Below are positions 9,754-17,633 of a DNA stretch of 32,461 bases, in pieces. This DNA comes from Bdellovibrionales bacterium (GTDB lineage Bacteria > Bdellovibrionota > Bdellovibrionia > Bdellovibrionales > UBA1609), in NCBI GenBank assembly GCA_019637855.1, contig JAHBUX010000022.1:1-32461 (forward strand). The letters are read 5' to 3'. Numbering within the stretch: the first letter of the stretch is position 1; each line of letters starts with the position of its first letter. The notes below the pieces were generated by a model. The model was not told the origin of the DNA, made no database searches, and saw only the letters and a program-made list of their open reading frames with translations. The position numbers were made by a program, and so were the translations under genes.

Positions 9754-10352
9754 AGGTGAAATTCGTTCCGCAAGATGTGGAGTTTGAAATCAAGCAGGGG
9801 CAGACGGTGATGGACCTGGCCCACGAAAAAGGCGTCCCCATCCGTTCAACTTGTAACGGTATGCCCTCTTGTGCGGAATGCCGCGTGCGTGTGACCGATG
9901 GCGATTGGAATGTGAATCCACCCTCGCGCAAAGAGCTCGGCCTGATCGGAACGGGCTACTACATCGATCAACGTCGTTTGTCCTGCCAAATGCTTTGCTT
10001 CGGCGACATCACTGTCGACACCACAGAGCAGATTGAAAAATCGGCGGAAGGGCCGGTGACGAAAAAATTCCTTACCAAAGTGCACAAGTCGAGTGCGCAA
10101 GAGTCCCACTCTTTGGGTGGAGTTTTGATCGAGCAAGACGAACAGCTTTTGCAAGAATTGAAAAAAGATGTGCCTGATGCGCCCCAGCCCAATACGCAAG
10201 CTTCACTGCGTGAGAAGGGTGGCGGCGGCGGTGCTCGTCGCGAGCGCACTGGCGAGAAGCGTGCGGATGGCGGCGGCGATGGAAATCGCGAACGCGGTGG
10301 TGGACGTGGTCGCCGGCGGCGTCGTGGTGGACGTGGTCGCGGTCGTAGTTAG
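9750..10352 (+). CDS. [2Fe-2S] ferredoxin with Arg/Gly-rich C-terminal tail
   Basis: Residues 1-100 form an adrenodoxin/ISC-type 2Fe-2S ferredoxin: cluster ligands Cys35, Cys41, Cys44 and Cys79 (C-x5-C-x2-C then a distant Cys, with one more at 83), in the context [14 protein letters not shown]. Such proteins supply electrons, often for Fe-S assembly, and the two genes just downstream on the other strand are Fe-S assembly factors. Residues 101-150 are a variable linker. Residues 150-200 are low-complexity Gly/Arg/Glu sequence ending in GGRGRGRS. That tail resembles RGG boxes that bind RNA and is not part of a normal ferredoxin of about 100-120 residues. The gene overlaps tyrS by 4 nt and ends 1 nt from the stop of the convergent iscA-like gene. 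Confidence 0.85.
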   Translation: MKVKFVPQDVEFEIKQGQTVMDLAHEKGVPIRSTCNGMPSCAECRVRVTDGDWNVNPPSRKELGLIGTGYYIDQRRLSCQMLCFGDITVDTTEQIEKSAEGPVTKKFLTKVHKSSAQESHSLGGVLIEQDEQLLQELKKDVPDAPQPNTQASLREKGGGGGARRERTGEKRADGGGDGNRERGGGRGRRRRRGGRGRGRS

Positions 10353-10679
10353 TTAAACGCCGAAGGAGCTGCCGCAGCCACAGGTTTTGGTGGCGTTGGG
10401 ATTGGAAAAGATAAAGCCTTTTCCATTCAGGCCGCCCTCGTAATCCAGGGTCATGCCGATCAAGTAGAGGAGCGATTGGCCATCGACGACCACTTTGGCG
10501 CCGTTGCCTTCAAAAACTTTGTCGCCCTCTTTGAGGTTCGAATCGAATTCCATCTTATAAGAGAAGCCTGAACAACCGCCGCGCTTCACAAACACGCGTA
10601 AAAACGCGTCTTGCGAGGCTCCGTCTTCGGATTTAAGAGCAGTGATTTTCTTGGCCGCAGACTCTGAAACTTGGATCAT
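10353..10679 (-). CDS. A-type iron-sulfur carrier protein (IscA/ErpA family)
   Basis: This 108-residue HesB/IscA-family protein receives nascent Fe-S clusters and passes them to apo-enzymes. The three family cysteines are present: Cys36 in RGGCSGFSY, and Cys100 and Cys102 in the C-terminal CGCGSSFGV. The start is well supported by an AAGGA ribosome site just upstream of the ATG. It lies 55 nt downstream of the cysteine desulfurase on the same strand and is probably co-transcribed. It ends immediately against the ferredoxin gene. I cannot decide between IscA and ErpA from sequence alone. Confidence 0.92.
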   Translation of the reverse strand: MIQVSESAAKKITALKSEDGASQDAFLRVFVKRGGCSGFSYKMEFDSNLKEGDKVFEGNGAKVVVDGQSLLYLIGMTLDYEGGLNGKGFIFSNPNATKTCGCGSSFGV

Positions 10680-10734
10680 GTCCTTATATATAGCACAGTC
10701 GGCGGCTGGACGGAAGACCCAAGGCGCGGGAGAA

Positions 10735-11907
10735 CTAGCGACTAGCGTAGGCTTTCTCTAGCATTTTCAGTACTTTATCGATGACCGTGGAGACTTCGCT
10801 TTCGGTGGTAAAACGGCCCATTCCCAGGCGTAACGTGGCTCGCGCCATGGGATCACTCACGCCCATGGCCTTGAGTACGTGGCTCGGCTTCGCACTGGCC
10901 GAATTGCACGCACTGCCTGAGCTAAAAGCAATGCCCGAAAGATCCAGGGCCATATCATCCGCATGCAGGTCGGGGAATGAGAGGCTGATGTTGTTGCACA
11001 GTCGTTGGCCTTCAGGCGGACCATTCAACTTCACTTGCGGAAAGCGTGCGCGCAGCGTTTTGAGTACTCGCGTTTGGAAAGCCTGCAAGCGAGTGCACTC
11101 GTCCTGCATCACCTGAGCCGCGGTTTCGCAAGCGGCCCCCAGGCCGACAATTCCCGAAACATTCAAAGTTCCGGGGCGCAGTTTTTTCTCCTGATCGCCG
11201 CCGAACAAGATCGGTTTCAAGGTGAATTCACGATTGAGCGCTCGCACCACAAGGGCGCCGATCCCCTTCGGTCCGTAAAGCTTATGGCCAGACAAAGAGA
11301 CCAAGTCGGCAGGAATCGAATGTAAATCAAATTTATACTTGCCGACGCTTTGGGCGGCGTCGGTGTGGAAGATCAGTTTGTGCTCGCGGCAGATTTTGGC
11401 GATCTCCTCCACCGGTTGCAGAGCACCCACTTCATTGTTGGCCATCATGATAGAGACCATTACGGTATTGGGGCGAATGGCTTTGCGCAGATCATCGATT
11501 GAGATCAGACCCTCGGCGTTCACCGGCAAGACGGTGGTGTCGGCGCCCCAATCGCCACCGGCTTCACATACTTCCAGTACGGCTTTGTGCTCGGTGGCTT
11601 GCGTGATGATATGCGGTTTCTCTTTGCAGTAGGCGCGAACGACGCCGAGAATCGCCAGATTGTTACTTTCGGTGGCGCCTGAAGTCCAAACAATGTCGCC
11701 GGCACGACAACCCAAAAGATGCGCCACTTGCTCGCGTGCTTTTTTGACCGCTGATTGCGCCTGCCAACCATAAGCGTGCGAAGCCGACGAAGCATTGCCA
11801 AAGCTGTCTTCCAAATACGGGCGCATAGCCTCGCGTACGCTCGGGTCGAGTGGAGTCGTGGCGTTATGGTCCATGTAGATGGGTAGGCTTAACGGTTTGG
11901 GAGTCAT
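10735..11907 (-). CDS. iscS: Cysteine desulfurase (NifS/IscS family)
   Basis: This PLP enzyme takes sulfur from cysteine and hands it to Fe-S and thio-cofactor assembly. The product has 390 residues. Lys209 in SLSGHKLYGPKG is the PLP Schiff-base lysine. His108 in ATEHKAV stacks on PLP. Cys334 in SSGSACNSASAKPSHVL is the persulfide cysteine on the mobile loop of the IscS/NifS (class I) type. It heads a minus-strand pair with the A-type carrier. No IscU-type scaffold or IscR regulator is in the window, so it may serve as NifS or IscS; the symbol is given by family. The 71-bp gap to nrdJ holds divergent start regions. Confidence 0.9.
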   Translation of the reverse strand: MTPKPLSLPIYMDHNATTPLDPSVREAMRPYLEDSFGNASSASHAYGWQAQSAVKKAREQVAHLLGCRAGDIVWTSGATESNNLAILGVVRAYCKEKPHIITQATEHKAVLEVCEAGGDWGADTTVLPVNAEGLISIDDLRKAIRPNTVMVSIMMANNEVGALQPVEEIAKICREHKLIFHTDAAQSVGKYKFDLHSIPADLVSLSGHKLYGPKGIGALVVRALNREFTLKPILFGGDQEKKLRPGTLNVSGIVGLGAACETAAQVMQDECTRLQAFQTRVLKTLRARFPQVKLNGPPEGQRLCNNISLSFPDLHADDMALDLSGIAFSSGSACNSASAKPSHVLKAMGVSDPMARATLRLGMGRFTTESEVSTVIDKVLKMLEKAYASR

Positions 11908-11978
11908 TGCTCTACGAATTTAGGTGGCCGCCGCTTACGGAGCTATCCCTTTTGCGCGGCATTATGTAAGAATGAAGC

Positions 11979-14090
11979 ATGGCGGGCAGAGACGAAGGGA
12001 TTCTATCCAGGCATTTCACGCGCGGGGGCGAGAACCCCTATACGCGCTCGAACTGGAAGACGTGGGAAATTCCCGGCTACCCGCACCCGGTCGAGGCTCC
12101 TGCAAGTTGGAGCGCCAATGCTGTTGAAATCGCCGCTACCAAGTACTTTCGCCGTGCGGAGACGAGTGTCCGCCAGTTGGTTTATCGTGTGGCCAAAACT
12201 CTGCGCAGGGCAGGTGAATGGCAAGGCTATTTTGCAACAACCGCCGAGGCCCAGACTTTCGAAGACGAGCTGACGCATATCTTGCTCACGCAAAAGGCTT
12301 CGTTCAATTCGCCGGTGTATTTCAATGTGGGGCTGTTTCCCGAGTATGGAGTGTTGGGGTCGGGCGAGAACTTTGTTTTCGATGCCCAGGCTGGCCAGGC
12401 GCGTGCGCTGTCGTCGGCCTACCTGCATCCACAGGCCTCGGCCTGCTTTATTCAAGATGTGAAAGACGATTTGATCAGCATTTTTGATCTGCTTAAGAGT
12501 GAAGCTAAGCTGTTCAAATATGGCTCAGGTACCGGCACCAATTTTTCGCGCCTGCGCTCCAAGGGCGAAGCGCTCGATGGCGGCGGTGGGTCGACCGGTC
12601 TAATCTCGTACTTGGAAATCTTCGATAAGGCTGCCCAAGCGATCAAGTCCGGCGGTACCACTCGACGTGCGGCCAAGATGGTGGTGCTCGATGCCGATCA
12701 TCCGGAGATTCAGGATTTCGTGCGCTGGAAGATGAATGAAGAGCGTAAAGCCCGCGTGCTTTTGGCCGCAGGATTTTCGGGCGGTATGGAAGGCGAAGCG
12801 TTTCGCACGGTCTCGGGACAGAATTCGAACAACTCTGTGCGCGTGACGGATGAATTCCTGCGTCGGGCGCAAAACGGTGAGATGTGGGCTTTGCAAGCGC
12901 GTAAAGGCCAGAGCGTGGTGGCCGAGATTCGCGCCGATGCACTTTTGCGTGAAATGGCGCGCGCTGCCTGGGAGTGCGCGGATCCGGGAATCCAGTACAG
13001 TGACACCATTCAGAGCTGGCATATGTGCCCGCGCTCGGGGGAGATCCGCGCTAGCAACCCTTGCAGTGAATACATGTTTCTCGACAACTCAGCCTGCAAT
13101 CTGGCTTCGCTCAACTTAGTCTCCTTCTTGCGTGAGGATGTGCGTGAGCCGATCGATTGGCCTGCTTTCACGCAATGCGTGCGTGTGATGCTTTTGGCGC
13201 AAGAGATTTTGGTCGACTATTCGTCTTACCCCACCGCAGCCATTGCCGAGAACAGCCACGTGTATCGTCCACTGGGGTTGGGTTACGCTAATCTCGGTGG
13301 GCTTTTGATGCGTTTGGGCTTGCCCTATGACAGTGAAGAGGCAGCGCAGTGGACGACCCGTCTGACCGCCGCCATGCATGCTTTGGCCTTAGAGACTTCG
13401 CAAAAGATGGCAGCGACCCGTGGCGCCTTCGCCGGCTGGCAGGCCAATCGCCCGGAAGCTCTCGCCGTGATCGATAAGCACAAACAGGCGTGGCAGAGCT
13501 CGGGTGTGAAAATGCCGTGGGTGGAAAAGACGTTCTCTCAGACTTTGAAAGCGGCCGAGAAAACGGGCTTGAGGAACGCTCAGGTCACGTTGATCGCGCC
13601 GACGGGAACCATCGGTCTGTTTATGGATTGCGACACGCTCGGCATCGAGCCGGAATTTGCCTTGGTAAAACGCAAAAGCTTAGCTGGCGGCGGCGAGATG
13701 AAGATCGTCAATCATTCGGTAGAACCGGCCCTTCGACGCTTGGGCTATAGCGCTGGGCAGATTCAAACCATCGTAGCCTTCGTGCATAGTAAGGGCACGG
13801 TGGTGGGGGCCCCCGAGTTCAATGAAACCCATGCCGCCATTTTCGACGGCGCTCTTCCCCCGGCGGGGCGGCCCGATCGCCGCGTTTCTCCCGAAGGTCA
13901 CTTGCGCGTGATGGCCGCCGCTCAGCCTTACTTAAGTGGCGCCATTTCCAAAACCGTGAATCTTCCGGCGACGGCCACCGTAGAGGACGTCGAAGCAATT
14001 TTTCTGCGCGGTTGGCAGTTGGGTTTGAAAGCGCTTGCCATTTACCGTGACGGCAGCAAGTCACTGCAGCCTTTGTGCGCGGAGTGCTAA
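11979..14090 (+). CDS. nrdJ: Adenosylcobalamin-dependent (class II) ribonucleotide reductase
   Basis: The enzyme reduces ribonucleotides to deoxyribonucleotides using a B12-generated thiyl radical, so it needs neither oxygen nor a second subunit. The product has 703 residues. Active-site residues are visible: Cys156 in ASACFIQDV, the NPCSE motif with radical Cys362 and Glu364, and partner Cys373 in NSACNLASLNLV. The last four residues are Cys-Ala-Glu-Cys (Cys700, Cys703), the likely C-terminal pair that re-reduces the active site. It is on the short side for NrdJ and ends right at that pair. The ribosome site before the ATG at 11979 is weak, so the start is less certain than the identity. Confidence 0.93.
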   Translation: MAGRDEGILSRHFTRGGENPYTRSNWKTWEIPGYPHPVEAPASWSANAVEIAATKYFRRAETSVRQLVYRVAKTLRRAGEWQGYFATTAEAQTFEDELTHILLTQKASFNSPVYFNVGLFPEYGVLGSGENFVFDAQAGQARALSSAYLHPQASACFIQDVKDDLISIFDLLKSEAKLFKYGSGTGTNFSRLRSKGEALDGGGGSTGLISYLEIFDKAAQAIKSGGTTRRAAKMVVLDADHPEIQDFVRWKMNEERKARVLLAAGFSGGMEGEAFRTVSGQNSNNSVRVTDEFLRRAQNGEMWALQARKGQSVVAEIRADALLREMARAAWECADPGIQYSDTIQSWHMCPRSGEIRASNPCSEYMFLDNSACNLASLNLVSFLREDVREPIDWPAFTQCVRVMLLAQEILVDYSSYPTAAIAENSHVYRPLGLGYANLGGLLMRLGLPYDSEEAAQWTTRLTAAMHALALETSQKMAATRGAFAGWQANRPEALAVIDKHKQAWQSSGVKMPWVEKTFSQTLKAAEKTGLRNAQVTLIAPTGTIGLFMDCDTLGIEPEFALVKRKSLAGGGEMKIVNHSVEPALRRLGYSAGQIQTIVAFVHSKGTVVGAPEFNETHAAIFDGALPPAGRPDRRVSPEGHLRVMAAAQPYLSGAISKTVNLPATATVEDVEAIFLRGWQLGLKALAIYRDGSKSLQPLCAEC

Positions 14091-14108
14091 ACAAGTATCG
14101 TACTTGTT
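14090..14108 (+). terminator. Possible weak terminator or attenuator after nrdJ
   Basis: A perfect 8-bp inverted repeat (AACAAGTA, loop TCG, TACTTGTT) overlaps the last base of the nrdJ stop codon. It is AT-rich and not followed by a T-run, so it may be an RNA 3'-end structure rather than a true intrinsic terminator. Confidence 0.3.
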
Positions 14109-14235
14109 TCACGGGGCGAACATCCCTCGTTAAGAGAACAATTGGGACTTTGTCCACCGTCCTCTCACGTGTATTCGCTACCGCTCATGGAACGGGAATT
14201 GAAAGCGGGTTAGTACAACGAAGGGAGACCACAAC

Positions 14236-14427
14236 ATGCGTACAGAAATGCACATCAGAAAACCGGCAAAAGTGATTCCCATGCATCATCGTTGGGCTCA
14301 AGAAGACGTGACGGTTGAGGCCGAAATCGACCTGAAGACCCGTCGCGAAGACTTTTTGCGCGAAGAGGCCGTCAGCATCCTTAAAAACATGCTGGAATCT
14401 TTCCGCCTTCCGAAACCCAAAGCCTAA
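14236..14427 (+). CDS. Small conserved-looking protein of unknown function
   Basis: This is a 63-residue basic protein with no signal peptide or membrane segment. The ATG has a strong ribosome site (GAAGGGAG at 14220-14227), and the gene ends just before a strong hairpin terminator, which supports it as a real gene. The N-terminal 20 residues are rich in His and basic residues. The rest (about 25-58) is predicted amphipathic helix (DLKTRREDFLREEAVSILKN). I do not recognise a family. Its neighbour across the shared terminator is a possible ribosome-hibernation-type protein, but a functional link is unproven. Confidence 0.6.
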   Translation: MRTEMHIRKPAKVIPMHHRWAQEDVTVEAEIDLKTRREDFLREEAVSILKNMLESFRLPKPKA

Positions 14428-14432
14428 AATAA

Positions 14433-14462
14433 AAAGGCGATACCTGATCTGGTATCGCCTTT
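14433..14462. terminator. Bidirectional intrinsic terminator
   Basis: A perfect 12-bp stem (AAAGGCGATACC / GGTATCGCCTTT) closes a 6-nt loop (TGATCT). The minus strand continues into TTTATTTTAGG, a good T-tract for the gene ending at 14494. The plus strand has a shorter T-run. It sits between two convergent small genes and probably ends both. Confidence 0.85.
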
Positions 14463-14493
14463 CCAGACGGTTCATTTTTGTTTCTCTCCTCAT

Positions 14494-14781
14494 TTAAGAG
14501 GCGAAACGATGAGCCCGCCAATCCACGATCTGGCTAAGTAACTTAGATTTGATGTGCTCAAGCACATCTGTAAGTGCCGAAGCCTGATCAATGGCCTGCA
14601 TATAAACACATTCCGAGGCGACGCGAATTTCCGCTAGGAAGCGGTCGTGCATTTTACGCACACTGGCTTTAATGTTCGCGTCCGAGGGACATAACTCACT
14701 TAAGTCTTCAATCAGCGACTTCACTTGGCCGCGCAATGTGGGACATTCGATATCTTCAATGGTGATTTGCGGTTCGAGCAT
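14494..14781 (-). CDS. Small protein resembling HPF/RaiA ribosome-hibernation factors
   Basis: This 95-residue soluble protein has an excellent ribosome site (GGGAGG, 6 nt before the ATG). The pattern of secondary structure is like the HPF/RaiA (S30AE) domain, which binds the 30S decoding region in stationary phase: a short beta start (PQITIEDIE), a helix with LRGQVKSLIEDLSEL, a central beta-hairpin (KMHDRFLAEIRVAS), and a final helix after a conserved-looking Ala (YMQAIDQASALTDVLEHIKS). The match is by overall pattern, not by a diagnostic motif. If wrong, it is a small unknown protein. It ends at the bidirectional terminator. Confidence 0.6.
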   Translation of the reverse strand: MLEPQITIEDIECPTLRGQVKSLIEDLSELCPSDANIKASVRKMHDRFLAEIRVASECVYMQAIDQASALTDVLEHIKSKLLSQIVDWRAHRFAS

Positions 14782-15046
14782 AAGCTACCTCCCTTTTCTG
14801 ACGGGATAGGATGTCCACATCATCATGAGTTCCTTGTAGAGCTTTAAGTGCAAGTGGCTTGCCAGGTGGGTCCACTGTGGGACCAGTTGCTTTTTGGTGT
14901 CCCCAAGAGGCATTGACGTTAATAAGCGGTGCAGCAATCGACGTGGATAAAACGTACTTTATGGCGGATTGCCCCATGGTTCCGAGGCGTGTTTGGGCTT
15001 TTTTGAACGGTGTCGCTTCCGTCTTCGCGCTTGAGAATGCGCTCAC
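14756..15046 (-). CDS. Doubtful small ORF upstream of the HPF-like gene
   Basis: This 96-codon frame covers most of the 313-bp gap 14782-15094 and overlaps the next gene's start by 26 nt. It has only a mediocre ribosome site (GGAAGTGAG), no recognised family and no clear hydrophobic or domain pattern. The strong ribosome site of the HPF-like gene lies inside it. It may be a leader ORF or chance. The same gap also carries the acyl-CoA dehydrogenase promoter at its right end. Confidence 0.2.
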   Translation of the reverse strand: MSAFSSAKTEATPFKKAQTRLGTMGQSAIKYVLSTSIAAPLINVNASWGHQKATGPTVDPPGKPLALKALQGTHDDVDILSRQKREVAYARTANHH

Positions 15047-15059
15047 TTCCGATTAATTT
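15031..15059 (+). promoter_or_regulatory. Candidate sigma-70-type promoter of the acyl-CoA dehydrogenase
   Basis: TTGAGA (15031-15036) and TAATTT (15054-15059) are separated by exactly 17 bp. Transcription would start near 15066, giving a leader of about 29 nt that contains the AAGGAG ribosome site. It was found by eye from hexamer match and spacing. Confidence 0.45.
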
Positions 15060-15094
15060 CGTTTTTCATCGACATTATAAGGAGAATTCACACA

Positions 15095-16306
15095 ATGGCC
15101 GACACGCAACAATGGCAGAGCTTTGATCTCTATAATCCCACCGAAGAGCATCGCATGTTGCGCCAGATGGTGCGTGAATTTGTCGAGGGTGAAGTCGAAA
15201 CACAGGCCGCCGAATATGATCGCAAAGAGAACTTTAACCTCGACCTATTCCGTCGTTTAGGTGAGCTCGGCCTGCTGGGCATCACGGTCAGTGATAAATT
15301 TGGTGGTTCGGGCATGGATCCCTTGGCCGCGGTGATCGCGCACGAAGAGCTTTCGGCCAGCGACCCGGGCTTTTGCTTAGCCTACTTGGCGCACGCTATG
15401 CTCTGTGTGAACAATGTGGCAGCCAATGCTTCTGATGAACAAAAGCAGCGCTGGTTGCCCAAGCTGTGCAGTGGCGAGTGGGTCGGTGCGATGGCCATGT
15501 CGGAGCCGCACGTGGGCACGGACGTGCTGGGGATGAAGAGCACAGCCGTTCGTAGCGGCGATCACTACGTTTTGAACGGTCGTAAGATGTGGATTACTAA
15601 CGGCACTTTGGATGAAAACCGTACCGCTTGTGATGCTGTTTTGGTCTACGCCCGCACCGGAGAGAAGAACGGCAAACCGCAAATCTCCACTTTCTTGGTC
15701 GAGAAATCGAATGCGGGATTTTCTGTAGGACAGAAGATCCAAGACAAACTGGGAATGCGCGCCTCCAACACGGCGGAGCTGGTTTTCCAGGATTGCAAAG
15801 TACCCGCCGCCAATCTGATTGGCAAAGAGGGCGAGTCGATGCTGCATATGATGCGCAACCTGGAGATCGAGCGTCTGACGTTGGCTGCCATGAGTTTGGG
15901 GATTGCCCGTCGCTCGGTTGAGATCATGACCAAGTACGCGAGTGAGCGCGAAGCTTTCGGTCAGCCGCTCAGCTTCTTCGGTCAGGTGCAGAAGATGATT
16001 GGCGACAGTTATGCTGAATATCGCGCCGCCAAAGCCTATGTTTATGAAACCGCTCGCCGCATGCGTTTGGATTCGCACGGTCAGCGTTTGGACTCCGATG
16101 GCGTGAAGCTGGTCGCTTCAACGGCCGGAAAGAACATCGCCGATCGCGCCATTCAAGTCTTAGGCGGCTACGGTTACGTGGGTGAGTATGTGGTGGAGCG
16201 TTTGTGGCGTGATGCCAAGCTGCTTGAGATCGGTGGCGGTACGCTGGAAGCGCACCAAAAGAACATCACTCGGGATCTGGCAAAAAACGGTCTGGCTGGT
16301 CTTTAA
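15095..16306 (+). CDS. Acyl-CoA dehydrogenase, isovaleryl-CoA-dehydrogenase-like
   Basis: This FAD enzyme makes the alpha-beta double bond in acyl-CoA thioesters and passes electrons to ETF. The 403 residues have the N-terminal helical domain, a middle beta domain with AMAMSEPHVGTDVLGM and KMWITNGT, and the C-terminal helical domain with REAFGQPLSFFGQVQ and QVLGGYGYVGEYVVER. The usual catalytic Glu in the EGT motif (as in medium-chain enzymes) is Gly here (IGGGTLE). Instead Glu259 sits in LEIERLTLA, the position of the catalytic Glu in isovaleryl-CoA and long-chain enzymes. That favours branched-chain (leucine) substrate, though substrate cannot be fixed from sequence. AAGGAG precedes the ATG. 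The 3' end overlaps ubiB by 41 nt. Confidence 0.9.
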   Translation: MADTQQWQSFDLYNPTEEHRMLRQMVREFVEGEVETQAAEYDRKENFNLDLFRRLGELGLLGITVSDKFGGSGMDPLAAVIAHEELSASDPGFCLAYLAHAMLCVNNVAANASDEQKQRWLPKLCSGEWVGAMAMSEPHVGTDVLGMKSTAVRSGDHYVLNGRKMWITNGTLDENRTACDAVLVYARTGEKNGKPQISTFLVEKSNAGFSVGQKIQDKLGMRASNTAELVFQDCKVPAANLIGKEGESMLHMMRNLEIERLTLAAMSLGIARRSVEIMTKYASEREAFGQPLSFFGQVQKMIGDSYAEYRAAKAYVYETARRMRLDSHGQRLDSDGVKLVASTAGKNIADRAIQVLGGYGYVGEYVVERLWRDAKLLEIGGGTLEAHQKNITRDLAKNGLAGL

Positions 16307-17606
16307 GATAAGACTTGAGTGCCGCCTCGACCGCGGGGCGGCCATCCATTTTGCATTTCAAAACCGAAAGAAAGATAAACACTCCGCCCAGCTTGCGATC
16401 TAAGAACACCAGCTCGCGCGGAGGAGCTCTGAGTTTATAGCTAACGGCAATGCGTGAGACTTTGGCGGCTACGCGTTTGGGCAAGTCACTTGCGCCCCAA
16501 TCGTAAACGCTGTTTTTAAACGGCTCGGTCAGCAAGAAGCACAGGTCAACATAGTCCTTCACTAACTCAAGCGTGTCCTGCGGTTGCAGCAGACCGAGGC
16601 GACGACCGCCTTTTTCTACCAAGCGGGCTTGTTCATATATGCCGCCTTCGACCAATAGGGCGTAGCTCTTTAAGAACTCGGTGGGGACATCGCGAACCGC
16701 ACCGAAATCAAACAGCACCAGACGATCGTGTCCGTCAGGCGAAATGTGAATACGGTAGTTGCCCAGATGTGGATCGGTTTGCATTTGGCGAATCTCGAAC
16801 AGCTCGCGCAAATAGAGATGCAAAAAACTGAGACCCAATTGATTGCGTCGCTCTAGCGGCAAGGCTTGCGCTTGGCTTGAGTCCGCCGACACACCTTCGA
16901 TAAATGCCGTCGTCAAGATTTTGCGGGTGCAGTAGCGCTCATAGGGCTTTGGCACAATGTAGCGTTCGTCGTCTTTGAGCAGCCGGTAAAACATTTGCGC
17001 GTACTCGAGCTCGCGCTCGTAGTTGATCTCTTGGTGAAACATCACGCGGATCTCTTCGAAAACTTGATCGAAGCGCGGTCCGCGCGGCACCAGATCGGAA
17101 ACGTTTAAAATAAATTTAAGCAGCTTCAGGTCTGTTTCGACCGCGCTATCGACGCCGGGATATTGCACCTTTACGGCCAACACTTCACCTGTTGCTTTGA
17201 TGCGGGCCCGATGCACTTGACCGATCGAGGCCGAGGCCACTGGTGTCGGCTCGATTTCAAGCTCTGAGAGTTTGTCGGCACCCAGCTGTTTTTCTAGAAT
17301 CGGGAGGATGGCGTCCCAGTGCAGGGGCGGTGAGTTCGACTGCAAGGTCTTCAGCAGCTCATTCACTTCTTTCGGCAAAAGATGTTCGCCATACATCGAT
17401 AGGGTTTGGCCAACCTTCATGGCCGTGCCTTTGAGCTGCCCGAGCTCTGCAATCAAAGATTCCACTTGGCCGAGCCAAATCGGTCGGTCGGTGAGTATTC
17501 CTTGGGCGGCCATACGACTCGCCTTGATGGAGGCTTTGGCCAGCGACAGCCCGCGCGATAGGATTCCGGTGCGGATTTGTCTCAGCGCCTCTTTCTTTTG
17601 CGGCAT
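16266..17606 (-). CDS. ABC1/UbiB-family atypical kinase
   Basis: This 446-residue protein belongs to the UbiB/ADCK protein-kinase-like family, which supports ubiquinone biosynthesis or lipid homeostasis at the membrane. Family signatures appear in order: the KxGQ motif (MKVGQTLSM), an Ala-rich nucleotide loop (VASASIGQVHRA), the ATP Lys (LAVKVQYPGVD), the catalytic-loop motif (TDPHLGNY), and the metal-binding DFG (LFDFGAV). No C-terminal pair of transmembrane helices is obvious. The 3' end overlaps the acyl-CoA dehydrogenase gene by 41 nt on the opposite strand. The 5' end faces cinA with a 27-nt gap. No quinone-biosynthesis gene is nearby, so the exact role is open. Confidence 0.88.
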   Translation of the reverse strand: MPQKKEALRQIRTGILSRGLSLAKASIKASRMAAQGILTDRPIWLGQVESLIAELGQLKGTAMKVGQTLSMYGEHLLPKEVNELLKTLQSNSPPLHWDAILPILEKQLGADKLSELEIEPTPVASASIGQVHRARIKATGEVLAVKVQYPGVDSAVETDLKLLKFILNVSDLVPRGPRFDQVFEEIRVMFHQEINYERELEYAQMFYRLLKDDERYIVPKPYERYCTRKILTTAFIEGVSADSSQAQALPLERRNQLGLSFLHLYLRELFEIRQMQTDPHLGNYRIHISPDGHDRLVLFDFGAVRDVPTEFLKSYALLVEGGIYEQARLVEKGGRRLGLLQPQDTLELVKDYVDLCFLLTEPFKNSVYDWGASDLPKRVAAKVSRIAVSYKLRAPPRELVFLDRKLGGVFIFLSVLKCKMDGRPAVEAALKSYLKDQPDRFLPDPE

Positions 17607-17633
17607 CCAGGTAGTTATGCCATAAGATGGGCC

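Noticed and set aside
14859-15056. 65-codon plus-strand frame in the gap before the acyl-CoA dehydrogenase
   Set aside because: It has no ribosome site, its end overlaps the likely promoter, and it resembles no family.
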